Below are positions 12,801 through 23,247 of a stretch of DNA of 64,000 bases, one piece after another; within the stretch, counting starts at the first letter, position 1, and every line of letters begins with the position of its first letter. The notes under the pieces were generated by a model. The model was given only the letters and a program-made list of their open reading frames with translations, was not told the origin of the DNA and ran no database searches. Origin of the DNA: Tritrichomonas musculus (lineage: Eukaryota > Parabasalia > Tritrichomonadida > Tritrichomonadidae); NCBI GenBank assembly GCA_039105265.1, contig JAPFFF010000043.1:558001-622000 (forward strand). Reading direction: 5' to 3'. A program made the position numbers and the translations under genes.

Positions 12801-13670
12801 TATATAATAGATTATTTTATTACAATTTATATAATAGATTACTACCACATTTTGCATGGATCATCATAAATTAGATGCATAAAAGCAAATAAATGACACA
12901 TATCGTGCTATATGATTATTATTATTATTAATAACATCTTAATAATTCTTTAAAATTTAATTTAAAAAACTAATCTTTTATTTAATCTTTTTGTTAATCT
13001 TGTTTTAATGCTTAGCATAAATATATAATATTATATTAAATTATATAATCGATATATATTATGCGAAAATATATTTTTAAAAAAGATATTTAGAAAATAA
13101 AAATTCAAAAATACGTTATTTTTCATATTGCAAATTGAAAAATGATTTTTACGATAGCAACTTTTTCAAAAAAACATACTTTTTTGTTTCAAATTCAAAA
13201 TAGACTATTTTAGCAGGTGATTTTGCGTGAAATAAGAAATTAGTCTATTTTGAATCATAAATGCATCTACTCAAATATTTGAATTATATATTCAAAAATT
13301 GGAATAATAGTATTATAATTATATCTCATGAAATTAATAATAAAATAATAATTAATAATAAATATATGAAATATTAAATATTTAAAAATAAATAATAAAA
13401 AAGCATCATTTAGTTACTAGTAATTAAAAGATAATTTATTATAAAACTAATTTATTATCAAAATTTTCATTTTTATTTTCGTTAAGATAAAAAAAATCTA
13501 TTTTTTTTTTCAGTTGTAAAATGTTATCAAAAAAATTTTCGTATTATAATAATTAAGATAATTAATATAATATAAAACACGATAATACTTCTAATTATTA
13601 AAAGTATTTAAAAAGATATATTAGTTTTAAATTGAGAAGAATTAAAAAAAAATTTGAATAGAGTAGATAA
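12801..13670. other. AT-rich intergenic region
   Basis: No gene seen; long A/T stretches upstream of the saposin-like gene. Confidence 0.7.
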
Positions 13671-14549
13671 ATGCTCTTTGTGTTTCTTACATTTGGGTTT
13701 TCAGTACCAATAAAAAGGATCTCAACACGCTTTTCAACAAAGCAATCAAATGATGGATCACTTTGCGACCTTTGCCATCAGTTTGTTACTTATGTTAAAG
13801 ATTTTATCCAAAGTGCTTCTCTTGAAGAAGAAATCAAAGAATTTTTAGATGGATATTGTGATACGTTAAGTTGGCCCACAAGAGATATATGCAAGAATTT
13901 AGTATCTTCATACTTACCAACAATTATCCAAATGGCAGAAGATGAAATTGATACACTTCAAATCTGCCAAAAAATTGGGTTATGCAATGAAACATCTAAG
14001 TTTACTAAGAAAGTTGCTCATATTAAACCAAAGAATGATGATACAGCATCATGTGCTCTTTGCCAACAACTAGTTCATGTTGTCAATTTCCTTTTAGCCA
14101 ACGAAACATTAGAAGAAGAAATCGAAGAAATGGCATTAAGCTATTGCGATAGTTACGGCTGGCCTACAAAAGATATTTGCCGAAACACAATTCAAACATA
14201 TCTTCCATCATTCATAACCTACTGCAAAGATAATATTGATCCATTCAAAATTTGCGAAAGAGTTGGCTTTTGCGATTCTGTAACAACATTATCCCCAAGT
14301 AGATATTATTATCGTAAATCTGATCAAGGATGCCAAACTTGTCAGAATTGGTTCAAATGGGCAGAAGACAAACTCGATGAAGTTACAGTTGAAGGACTCT
14401 GGAAATTAATTTCTGAAGAGTGCCCCAGAGTACCATATCTTAATTACTTCTGCCAAATAATCAACGAACAAAATATTGAAACTTTTATTTCTTTAATCCT
14501 TTCAGCACTCCCACCAGAGCAATGCTGCCAATGGATTAAGGTTTGTTAA
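13671..14549 (+). CDS. Secreted saposin-like protein with three SapB domains
   Basis: Predicted 292-residue protein. The start MLFVFLTFGFSVP is a short hydrophobic leader, suggesting entry into the secretory or lysosomal route. Three SapB-type domains follow, near residues 32-105, 124-197 and 220-292. The first two each keep the six-cysteine pattern (CDLC...YC...IC...IC...LC) and are near duplicates, both with EEEI, SWPT/GWPT and SSYLP/QTYLP blocks. The third is more divergent (CQTC...CPRV...FC...CC...VC). Saposin-like proteins bind or disturb membranes; trichomonads and amoebae use related proteins in phagolysosomes against engulfed bacteria. Whether this one forms pores or only binds lipid cannot be told. 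Intact, ATG at 13671, no obvious Inr. Confidence 0.88.
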   Translation: MLFVFLTFGFSVPIKRISTRFSTKQSNDGSLCDLCHQFVTYVKDFIQSASLEEEIKEFLDGYCDTLSWPTRDICKNLVSSYLPTIIQMAEDEIDTLQICQKIGLCNETSKFTKKVAHIKPKNDDTASCALCQQLVHVVNFLLANETLEEEIEEMALSYCDSYGWPTKDICRNTIQTYLPSFITYCKDNIDPFKICERVGFCDSVTTLSPSRYYYRKSDQGCQTCQNWFKWAEDKLDEVTVEGLWKLISEECPRVPYLNYFCQIINEQNIETFISLILSALPPEQCCQWIKVC

Positions 14550-15097
14550 TTTTCATTTTTAAACAACCTTCTATTTTTTTGTATCCGCTTTTTTTATATA
14601 GTTTATTCATTGTGAAGATATCTGTCATAGACTGTAGGGAAAATTATAAACGCCTGATTTTCACATTAAAAAATTTTCTGAGGGTAAACTTTAAGGTCAA
14701 TTTTTCACCTTTTTAGGTTTGACCTTTTGAGCATAAATTTAAGTCTACATTCTTTTCAGGCTGTTATAACTTTTTCACGACATTCTACGATGTTCCCATT
14801 TATTTTATAACAAAATGTTAGAAACAGACATTGCCAATGATAGTTTTTTTGAATCCATAATTTTTGCCAGATATTGTGAAATCGCTCTTTTAAAACAAAT
14901 CAACAATAGGGATGGCTACCGAATCACTCAATCAGAATATAGCAAAAAAAATCATTAAAGTGTGACATGTATGATCTATATTCTTTTAAAAGAATTTATT
15001 CGTTACAATTTCATTCAATTTTTGAACTAAAATTTTGAAATGTGACATAAAATCTCGTTTTTTGCCCATATAAAAAAAAGCACAATTATAATTTCCT
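14550..15097. other. Intergenic region with one possible micro-ORF
   Basis: No recognisable gene. A 47-codon frame from the ATG at 14815 is listed separately. Confidence 0.5.
14815..14958 (+). CDS. Possible 47-residue small ORF
   Basis: The ATG at 14815 opens a short frame starting MLETDIANDSFFE and ending at TAA 14956-14958. Its composition is mixed and not the Asn/Lys/Phe-only character of chance frames here. I do not recognise it. It may be a genuine small gene, a fragment of an older one, or chance. Confidence 0.2.
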   Translation: MLETDIANDSFFESIIFARYCEIALLKQINNRDGYRITQSEYSKKNH

Positions 15098-16909
15098 ATG
15101 GAAGGGCTCTTTTTAAATAAAGAAAAAATTTCATTATTTTCAAAAATACAAAATAACTTGAAAGCACTAAAACCAAATGCAAGTCAATATGCAATTAATC
15201 AAATTATTAATCAAATTCCGCCAAAATTTTTAGCTGAAAAAGAGGATTTTATGACACTATGCCTTTTATTTGCTTACTATGGCAGAAATTCTTTTACATC
15301 TTATAAAGGCAATGCTGTTAAAATATTTGAAAAAATAATTGATTATATGAAAAAACACTTACAAAATGAATCATCTTTTGTATGGAAACTCTTCGGCGGC
15401 CTTTTTTATTTTAAACTTTGGATGCACGAAGAAGGCCTCATTTCGATTGAACAAATCATTCAATTTTCACAATCAGATTCCACAAATTATACGATCGAAT
15501 ATTTCCTCCCTGAAATAATAGAACAAGAACCAGAAATTTATTACAAACAAATTAAATATAAGCTAAATAAACCCGAACTTGAAGAAAAAATTGAAGACTA
15601 TAAAAAGCTACGAAAGAGACACTTTAAATGGCTTCGTGATTCTGCTAATTACCAAGATCCTGCATATAAAGAAATAGAAACAAACAAACTTCGACTAGCA
15701 ATCAAAATGGATGACATTGATGCCTTTCAAAAAATAATATCAAATACAAATATATCACTGAATTCAAATATTCATGAATCTGCCTTAGAAAACGTATTTT
15801 TAGTACCATCTGAAGTTTCTTTACTTGAATATGCCGCAGAACTCAATTCAATTAAAATATTTAAATTTTTAATAATGAATGGCGTTACTATAAGCAAGTA
15901 TATGATATATGCAGCCATTGGTTCGAGAAATTATGATATAATTCATATTATTGAGCAATTATCACAAGAAAATTATAAGTTTAATTCGATAATTTGGTCT
16001 GTTTCTTATTGGCATGATGAACTGACCGAATATACATTGAATTTTCACAATGATAATTTTATAGAAAAAAGTGAGGCTATCTCTGAAAGAAAAAATGATA
16101 CAATTGAACTAATATCACAAACATTTAAATCTATTAATTTCTGCTTTTTTGAATCAACAATTCTTCCTTTTTTAGAAAACAATCCAGAATTTGTGAATGA
16201 TAATATCAATGAAATTATCATGTGCTCAATCAATGATAACTCCTGTTACTTTTTCAATGAGCTTGTAAAGCATTCAAAATTTGATATTAACTATATTTCG
16301 GAGCGGGAAGAGTCGATATCTTTCTTTGGCCTTGCTCTCAGAAATGACAACACAGCAGCAATTGAATTTTTGCTAAAACATCCACTTTTTGATATAAACC
16401 GTCCGATATTTAAAGATTTGTCACCACTTCACCTTTCATGCCGTTATTTTACAGAGACAAAAATTGTCGAAAAAATCTGCAAAATGCCAAATTTGGACGT
16501 CAATTTGAGATGCCAAAATAACCACCTAACCGCTTTTGAACTAGGCGGTGCAAATGGGAACATTTATGCTCTCAAATATCTGACCAAGAATTTCAAGAAT
16601 TTGGAAATGACGGCCTTCGAGATCTTGTTCTTCCACTGCCTGAGGACGGACCATTTGATGACACTGAAAATTTTGATGGACTATTATATTGATGTAAAAA
16701 ATCCGTTAAATCCTTATCAACTGGTCACCTCACTTATTGATAATAATCATGGAAACGCAAACTTTAAGCTTGATTTTGTTGATAAGTTTTCAAAAATACT
16801 GTGCGAAATTTTGAAGTCAAAAGTCAGACCGCCTAAAGGCCTGGCTATTAGGTCAATTCGCGCAGGCCTGAAAGCAAAGAAGAATTGTTTAAAAAAAGAA
16901 AACGAATAA
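15098..16909 (+). CDS. Ankyrin-repeat protein with DUF3447 region
   Basis: Predicted 603-residue soluble protein. The first 200 residues are helical and basic with no known domain. Residues about 240-290 match the DUF3447 pattern common in trichomonads (LLEYAAELNSIKIFKFLI, then MIYAAIGSRNYDIIHIIEQ). From about 330 onward there are degenerate ankyrin repeats; the clearest is FFGLALRNDNTAAIEFLLKH with DLSPLHLSCRYF after it. The last 80 residues are basic. No signal peptide or membrane segment, so an intracellular protein-binding role is likely; the partner is unknown. The N-terminus differs from the module shared by the other DUF3447 genes in this window. The 3' third has more C and G than the 5' part. 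Intact. Confidence 0.82.
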   Translation: MEGLFLNKEKISLFSKIQNNLKALKPNASQYAINQIINQIPPKFLAEKEDFMTLCLLFAYYGRNSFTSYKGNAVKIFEKIIDYMKKHLQNESSFVWKLFGGLFYFKLWMHEEGLISIEQIIQFSQSDSTNYTIEYFLPEIIEQEPEIYYKQIKYKLNKPELEEKIEDYKKLRKRHFKWLRDSANYQDPAYKEIETNKLRLAIKMDDIDAFQKIISNTNISLNSNIHESALENVFLVPSEVSLLEYAAELNSIKIFKFLIMNGVTISKYMIYAAIGSRNYDIIHIIEQLSQENYKFNSIIWSVSYWHDELTEYTLNFHNDNFIEKSEAISERKNDTIELISQTFKSINFCFFESTILPFLENNPEFVNDNINEIIMCSINDNSCYFFNELVKHSKFDINYISEREESISFFGLALRNDNTAAIEFLLKHPLFDINRPIFKDLSPLHLSCRYFTETKIVEKICKMPNLDVNLRCQNNHLTAFELGGANGNIYALKYLTKNFKNLEMTAFEILFFHCLRTDHLMTLKILMDYYIDVKNPLNPYQLVTSLIDNNHGNANFKLDFVDKFSKILCEILKSKVRPPKGLAIRSIRAGLKAKKNCLKKENE

Positions 16910-17489
16910 GACTTATTGCTCAAATCAAGGCCATTTATAAGTCCAATGAACTTTTTCAATGATTTGCTCTATTCAAATTTTTGAAAACACGATATCTATA
17001 TTGTTGAATTCATTGTTTTACATGATGATTAATTATAACATTTTTTTGAATCTTTCTAATTTTATTCAATATTCTTTATATAATATATCCTAGGACTAAA
17101 TAATAATAAGTGATTAATTAATGTTGTATATTCGTTATTCATTTCAGAGTTTTGATGCATTACTTATGTTGCTAATATTTCTGAGATCTCATAGAAAAAG
17201 TGAAATTAATTAATAAAAATGTTATAATATCTTCATTAATATCTAATATTTTTGAAATATATTTATCAAAATTATAACTTTTTGGTGTGAAGTTTCATTT
17301 AGATCGAAAAAAACTTTTGTCTATTTGATCTAAGTTATGATAATCATTATATTACAACAGATTCATCATTTTTTAAGTAAAAATCATTTATTTCATATCA
17401 TTATTTATTTAAACGAATTCTCTTATATAAAAAATAAAATGCTGAAATAAATAAGAAAAAGAAAATTACAAGGGCATAAACTTTTTTTG

Positions 17490-17640
17490 ACCGCGGGCAT
17501 TCAAATTGAGAGGAAGCAAAATTCACACGAGCCACATGTTTGGCCCGTAAATTGCTCAAGGGACAAAAGTGCCATTTGTCACTTTTTTGCCCGAGCCTGC
17601 CCGGGCAGCCCTTTTAGCAAGCCTGCAAAAAATCATTTAA
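17490..17640. other. GC-richer island of unknown nature
   Basis: About 150 bp with roughly half G+C, in DNA that is otherwise mostly A/T. It contains GACCGCGGGC, GTTTGGCCCG and a CCTGCCCGGGCAGCCC cluster. A 65-codon frame runs through it (17487-17684) but resembles nothing known to me. I could not fold it into a tRNA. It could be a structured RNA or a piece of inserted DNA. Confidence 0.4.
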
Positions 17641-17860
17641 AACGAATTAACAATATTATAGTTGCTCAAATTGTCTGGAAATAAATGGATTTTGAATATT
17701 TTTTTCAAAACATCGAAATGAATTATTATATTTAATCCATTTTCCTTAAATTTTCTACATTAAATATCAAAATTAAAAAATATTGGTATTGATATTTTAT
17801 TATTATGCATTTTTAAAGTGAAATCTTATTTTTTTGGAGGTTTTCGATTTTAGAATAAAC

Positions 17861-18387
17861 CTAGGCTTTTGTATCCAGTGAACTGAGTGTCCATTTTCGA
17901 CTTTTTGTAAAAAGCTGTCACTTTTTTTGGACATAAAACTGCTTTTTTATTTAGTATTTTATTCAAAGATTTGTGTTGAAGTATCCAAAAAATTTTTTAT
18001 TGGATACTTTATTTTTCCTTTAATAAACTCATTAATATCAGAAAAAAAGCAATAATAAATGTCTTAAACACCTACTATTCTGAATTTTTAAAAAACCTCT
18101 CAAATATGAATTATAAACTTTTCAAATTCACTAAGAATGATTTTGACCAAGAAGATCAACATTTGAAATAAAAAATAAAATTCAATGTAAATTTGGAGCG
18201 ATATAATTGGTCAAACGAAATATACATTCAAAATAATCAATGAAAATTGAAAGGTGTATCCAAGATTGAATTAAAGTGTCCATTTTGGCTATTTTGGATA
18301 CTCAAATTCTCTCAAAAAATAACGAACAAAAATGAGTATCCATTGGATACTTTTTGAATACAAACTCGTTTGGACACAAAAGCCTAG
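17861..18387. mobile_element. Non-autonomous TIR transposon (527 bp) with 8-bp target duplication
   Basis: The ends are inverted repeats: CTAGGCTTTTGTATCCA on the left and its near-complement TGGACACAAAAGCCTAG on the right, 16 of 17 positions matching. The octamer GAATAAAC flanks both sides (17853-17860 and 18388-18395), a clean 8-bp target-site duplication. Inside are many copies of GTATCC/GGATAC and GTGTCC/GGACAC, including the palindrome GTATCCATTGGATAC, likely transposase-binding subterminal motifs. No ORF is present, so it would need a transposase supplied elsewhere. An 8-bp duplication fits hAT-, P- or Merlin-like DNA transposons; the superfamily is not decided. It is a sister of the element at 35530-36293. 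Confidence 0.85.
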
Positions 18388-18889
18388 GAATAAACTTAAA
18401 AATTAACTTTTTGAGAATATTATTTCCAAAAAAAAATAAAGTTTATATCTTAAAATTAAATCGCTATAATTTAGAATAAATAAATTAATTAAATTATATT
18501 AAAGTAATAAATACTTTTAAAATGCTTAAACATATAAATATATCCAAGATTCAAAGATAAAAAACAAAAACAAATTTCTCCAATTTTTTGATATATTATA
18601 CATTTATCTCGGTTAATAAACAATATTTCGAATATTTAATAAATAAATAAGTTGTTAAATTTATATATTATTTTATATTATATATATAATCTGAAAATGA
18701 TAAATTTTTAAATGAATAGATAAATGCATTAGATCTTTCTTTTTACATAAATGATCGATTAAAATATAAAGAAATATATAACTATTTTATTCTTTAAATA
18801 TGTTTATTAAAAAGATGAAAATATAATAAGATAGATTTATTTTAAAATGAAAAAAATACGTTATTTCAAGTCGGAACCCATCTTTATTT

Positions 18890-18975
18890 TTACATAATTT
18901 TTCGTGGTGATCACCACGGGGCTGCACGAAGCCGAATCTGGTTCCTTTAATTGCTGGATGAATCGGGAAGCTATT
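18890..18975. other. GC-richer patch with a 16-bp perfect palindrome
   Basis: CGTGGTGATCACCACG at 18903-18918 is a perfect palindrome. It is followed at once by GGCTGCACGAAGCC (18920-18933), a small stem-loop, and then GAATCTGGTTCC. The composition stands out sharply from the flanks. It may be a structured RNA, a protein-binding site or a foreign fragment; I cannot decide. Confidence 0.4.
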
Positions 18976-19176
18976 TGAACTATATAATTATTTATTAAAA
19001 ATTGAATTAAAAAAGTATAAAAAAGTATTCAAAAATTTAAAAGTTTTCAAAAAGTGGCGTAGAAAAATACGATTCCACAAAGATTTTTTGAATTCTCAAA
19101 ACATCACATCACCAAAGATTTCATAAAAATGGTTTGGGGAATTACCCATCACCAAAGAAAACCAATCATTTTGAAT

Positions 19177-19178
<2 letters not shown>

Positions 19179-19208
<30 letters not shown>
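19179..19208 (+). repeat. 30-T homopolymer tract
   Basis: Uninterrupted run of 30 T. Confidence 0.9.
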
Positions 19209-19209
<1 letters not shown>

Positions 19210-19463
19210 AATATTGAATGTTTTTAATCATCAGAACTGTCTGTTGTCTTTTTATCATATACATTTAACTAGCCTATAAATAGAATTCTATTGGTACAAG
19301 GATAATTGAATGTAGAAAGAAATGTTTTGAATAAACTCATTGAATAATTGTATGGGTAATATCAATCTTTTCTATTGATTTAAAATATAATAAATTTCTT
19401 GTTATTTTAAGCAAATGAAAAATAAAATAAAGAATAATTTTCAAATCTCTTGTTTACTTAGGA

Positions 19464-20171
19464 TTACTTAAAAAGTTTAGCAACTATATATGCGACCATA
19501 ACGCATGCGATTGAAATCACAATCAACTTTGATGTAGTGGAGGATTCTTGTTTAGGTTGTTGTTGAGCGTCTTGTTTTACTGCTGCATTCCTTGTGGGAG
19601 CTGGAGATCTTGTAGATGACAAAGTAGCACCAAGTGTGGGTTTATTTGGTTGAACAGTAGATTTTTGTTCTTTTTCTTGTTCTGGTTCTTTTTCAGTTGG
19701 TAATGATACAGATCTTGATTTGATCACTGGCAGTGGTTCTTCTTCTTGTTCAATTCTTTGTATTTGGTCTTCTTCAATTTTTGGTTCAAGGGAAATATCA
19801 CGAACTCGGATGTTAGTGAACTCTATACCATCAAGGACAATTCGATCTGGTAGTTTTTGGTTTTCTTCTTGATCTCGGCGTAATGATTCTTCAATTTCCT
19901 TCATTACCTCATCATGATTAGAAGCTTGATTATCTTCGGTATCTCTGGATACAATTTGTTCGGAATCATCCTCTGTTAATCTCGGATTAAATTCTTCATT
20001 TTCGTTGTTTTCTGGCTCCTCTTGTCCTTCTAATTTTGGTTCAAGAGAAATCTCACGAACTCTAATGTTAGAGAGCTCTACACCATCAATAACAACTTGG
20101 TCTGGTAAGTCTTTGTTTTCTTCTTGATCTCGGCGTAATGACGCTTCAAGTTCCTCCAAAACTGGATCCAT
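19464..20171 (-). CDS. Acidic tail-anchored membrane protein with an internal duplication
   Basis: Predicted 235-residue protein of unknown function. Two copies of a roughly 41-residue unit occupy residues 5-45 and about 91-131. Both contain SLRRDQEEN, LPD, an (I/L)DG(V/I)E core, NIRVR(E/D)ISLEPK, and differ mainly by conservative changes. A Glu-rich linker separates them, and a Pro/Ser/Gln-rich stretch follows to about residue 213. The final 20 residues (LIVISIACVMVAYIVAKLFK) form a single hydrophobic segment ending in Lys-Leu-Phe-Lys, the layout of a C-terminal tail anchor with the bulk of the protein in the cytosol. No signal peptide. Target membrane (ER, Golgi, vesicle or hydrogenosome) is unknown. 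The ATG at 20171 opens the first repeat almost directly. Intact. Confidence 0.8.
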   Translation of the reverse strand: MDPVLEELEASLRRDQEENKDLPDQVVIDGVELSNIRVREISLEPKLEGQEEPENNENEEFNPRLTEDDSEQIVSRDTEDNQASNHDEVMKEIEESLRRDQEENQKLPDRIVLDGIEFTNIRVRDISLEPKIEEDQIQRIEQEEEPLPVIKSRSVSLPTEKEPEQEKEQKSTVQPNKPTLGATLSSTRSPAPTRNAAVKQDAQQQPKQESSTTSKLIVISIACVMVAYIVAKLFK

Positions 20172-20831
20172 GTTAAATTTTGTAAATATAAATTTTCAAT
20201 ATTTGATATATGCAATTTTCAGATAATTTTAAGATAATTTTACTTATTTATTTTATTTATATTATTAAATATAAATATCTATTTTTATTATAAGATTATT
20301 TTAGGTTTTATCTATATTTTTTTAAGATATTATAGTTTATAATTTTTGTGAGATATTCTGATCGGAATATCTTTTTGAATGGATATTTTTTACCAAAAAA
20401 TGAAGTGATATATTCAAAAATTTTGAATCAAAACATTACGTTATTTATACTCAAAAAAAACCATTTTAAAAAAAGAATTGTACAAATTTCATAAATTAAT
20501 TATGAGAATATTTTATTTATAATGTATTAATATATGTATTTTTATTCATAATAATCTTATTTTAATCATAAAATTCCAAGATATTTACAATTATTAAGGA
20601 ATTGTTTTCTCTATACTTTTTGATAACTTTACTCTTTGAATTTTTGAGTTTTTATATCTCTTAAAATTTTGAATGATCATTTAAAATTTAATTTTACGTC
20701 TCTCAATTTTGGTTTCTATCGAAAAAATTGTTAATTTTTAATTCAATTTTTTTTTTGTTTCATTCAATTCAATTGAAATTTAAACAATCAATATACCAAA
20801 TATATTATATTATATTATTTCAATTTTAAAT

Positions 20832-22129
20832 TTAAGCTCGGAATTTGAACTTTTTGTCACTTTTTAGGATAACTTTGGATAACTTTTTTTTTTTTTTAAA
20901 AAAAAAAGCTTATTTTTATTATAATATTGCGTTAAAAGCATAATACATTACAAATCAGTCGTTTTGAGAAAAAATAATAAAAATTTTCGAAAAATAAAAA
21001 TTTTTAAAAAAAAGCATCTGAACTATTTTTTCAAAAGATCTTCAATTTTTGAGATAAAAATTGTTTTGCTGTAAAAATTAAACCAAAAAAATTGGTATAA
21101 AATATATAAACACATAAAAAACCTTAATTAATAAAAAGATCGCTTTTATATCATTATTAAATGTACTTTGATGGCATCATTAAATGCGTTTGGTCAGAAA
21201 CATATGAGTTTATTAAATAAAAAACTGAAATTGACATTAAAAACTGGAAAATTGCATTGTATTTCCAAACAATAAACCAATAAAATCGACAATATGACTG
21301 TAATTTGATCAATTTGGACAAAAATATGCTGATATTTTCGTATATTTATATTAATTAAAAAATAAAATTTTTTTTTAAATTTAATTATAAACGAATTTAT
21401 ATTTTTGATTAATATAAATTTATCTTAACTCACATTAAATATATAAATTATTTATTTGATATATAGGAAATATATAATACATATAAAATTATAATAGCAT
21501 GTAATATCATATAAATCTATATATTTTATGGGATAATTGACTTATATTCTTTTATAGAGAATTAAAAGGCATTCAAAAAAATTTTTAGCAAAGAAAATTT
21601 GAAATCAAGATGCCATTTTTTTGAGGCTTTCTCAATTTAGGACCAAATATTCATATAAAAATTCAATTTTTAATAAATTTTTGTATAAAATACTTAACTG
21701 CAATTGAAATTTTATATCAAAAATTGAATTATTTTTACCATAATTCTGAAAAACTAATGGTGATATGAAACCAAAATCGCATATCAAATAAAAAAATTGG
21801 AATCCTGTTGCAAATATAAATGATTCTGATGAAATTCAGTCTGAATTTGCATAAATGAAAAGTATTTACAATATTAAAAATTTAAAAAAAAAAAACTTAA
21901 ATTTAAAAAAAATAATAGATGCCAGTAACTACCGATCATAATATAGAAATGGATTAATATTTTTTTCAGATAAATAAAAAAATAATATAAATTTTTATAA
22001 TTTCACGAGAATTTTACTTTTTTGACTTTTTATTAGCTTTTTAGAATAAGTTCAACACTTTTTCTAGGAAAAAATTTTGGGATAACTTTGGGATAACTTT
22101 TAAAATTTTGGATAACTTTCCGAGCTTAA
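20832..22129. mobile_element. Non-autonomous TIR element of about 1.3 kb (third family)
   Basis: The left end reads TTAAGCTCGGAA and the right end TTCCGAGCTTAA, a perfect 12-bp inverted pair. The target duplication is ambiguous because the flanks are palindromic. Either TTAA (piggyBac- or Kolobok-like, element 20836-22125) or the 9-mer ATTTTAAAT at 20823-20831 and 22130-22138 (Mutator-like) fits. Just inside both ends are tandem GGATAACTTT words, two on the left and three on the right, all in the same orientation. No ORF is seen inside, so it is a non-autonomous or decayed element. Confidence 0.7.
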
Positions 22130-22299
22130 ATTTTAAATATCTAATTTGTTATATAAAATTGAATTTAAAATTGAATTTTTAATTTTTTTTTTACAGCTAG
22201 AAATATCAGTAATTTATATCATACAATCTTAAAACATGATTTTTAAGCTTGAATGTGCTATTATAATTACCATTTGAAGATAAATATTAAATAAGAGGA

Positions 22300-22880
22300 G
22301 TGAATGGGCTTTTAACTTCAAAAATTTTCAACTCAAAATATTGGAGAATTAATTTCTTGTTACAAGACTAAAAAAATGAAAAAATTAAAGAACTTCAGAA
22401 ACAGTTTTAGAGAAAAAATAAAGAAATTAGCACATTAAAGTTACAATTCCAAAAGTCAGAAGAAGTAATTTTGATACCCAAAAAACTTTTAAAGCAAAGT
22501 CAAAGATGAATAAAAATTAAATTCTTGTTGAAGAAGCAAATAGAAATCTAGAAACAATTGATGAAGTCAACTAACAAAAAACCTAAAAATTCTGAAGTTA
22601 CCAAAAATTAAATATCATTATTACAAAACAGGAATGTTGTAAAAAGTGGCAACCTAAGCTTCCAACTTTTAATGAGAATATAAACAAAATTATCAACATG
22701 CTCCATCATCAAATCATTATATTTTCTTTTTTGATGTCCTAAATTTCTGGAACATTATCAAAGAATGCTGGAACTTCAAACCAGAAGAACGATCAAACTT
22801 TGAAGAGTTCATCTATAAAGGAATATATGTACTAATCTTTGTTTGAAATATCAGAAAAATGAAGATGAGGAACTTTCAAA
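22300..22880 (+). pseudogene. Decayed protein-kinase relic
   Basis: The best piece is at about 22748-22813, reading FWNIIKECWNFKPEERSNFEEF. This matches the end of a kinase domain (the W-x-L/I-I-K-x-C-W...P-x-x-R-P-x-F block of subdomain XI), with Ser in place of the usual Pro. Upstream from about 22360 are lysine- and glutamate-rich coding-like segments with many stops in all frames. An old host pseudogene; extent uncertain. Confidence 0.4.
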
Positions 22881-23247
22881 AATTATAGTTTCTTTTCATA
22901 ATATAAAATAGATGGAATTGGACATAGCAATCATTTTCACGTACCATATACCACTTGTAAAATATTAATTATAATTTTTGGTCAATGCTACAATTCTGAT
23001 ATAAAAATTGAATAAACAAGACTGATTTTTACATTAATATTGTAATTTTATTCCAATTACTTAAATGATTCAGAATGATTTTCTTTTTATATCATTAAAA
23101 GTCAATATAAACATATTTTCATTAATTTAAAATAAGTATTCAAAAGCAATAAAACTGATTCTAATCAAAAATTGATATGTTACTAATTAATTATAATTAA
23201 TTATAATTTCAATTCAAAAAGTGATTTGTTATAAAAAAAAAAAAAAG

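Larger units (their letters stand above)
16910..19463. other. Intergenic region with a mini-transposon and two GC-richer islands
   Basis: No protein gene seen. It holds a GC-richer island at about 17490-17640, the TIR element at 17861-18387, a palindrome-containing GC-richer patch at 18890-18975, and a 30-T tract at 19179-19208. Confidence 0.6.
20172..23247. other. Intergenic region with a TIR element and a kinase relic
   Basis: No intact gene. It contains the TIR element at about 20832-22129 and a decayed kinase-like fragment near 22300-22880. Confidence 0.6.

Noticed and set aside
17487-17684. 65-codon frame through the GC-richer island as a gene
   Set aside because: No family resemblance and no promoter word; composition alone explains the open frame.
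18890-18975. tRNA or spliceosomal RNA gene
   Set aside because: No cloverleaf, no GTTCGA-type B box, and no convincing match to U1, U2, U4, U5 or U6 core motifs.
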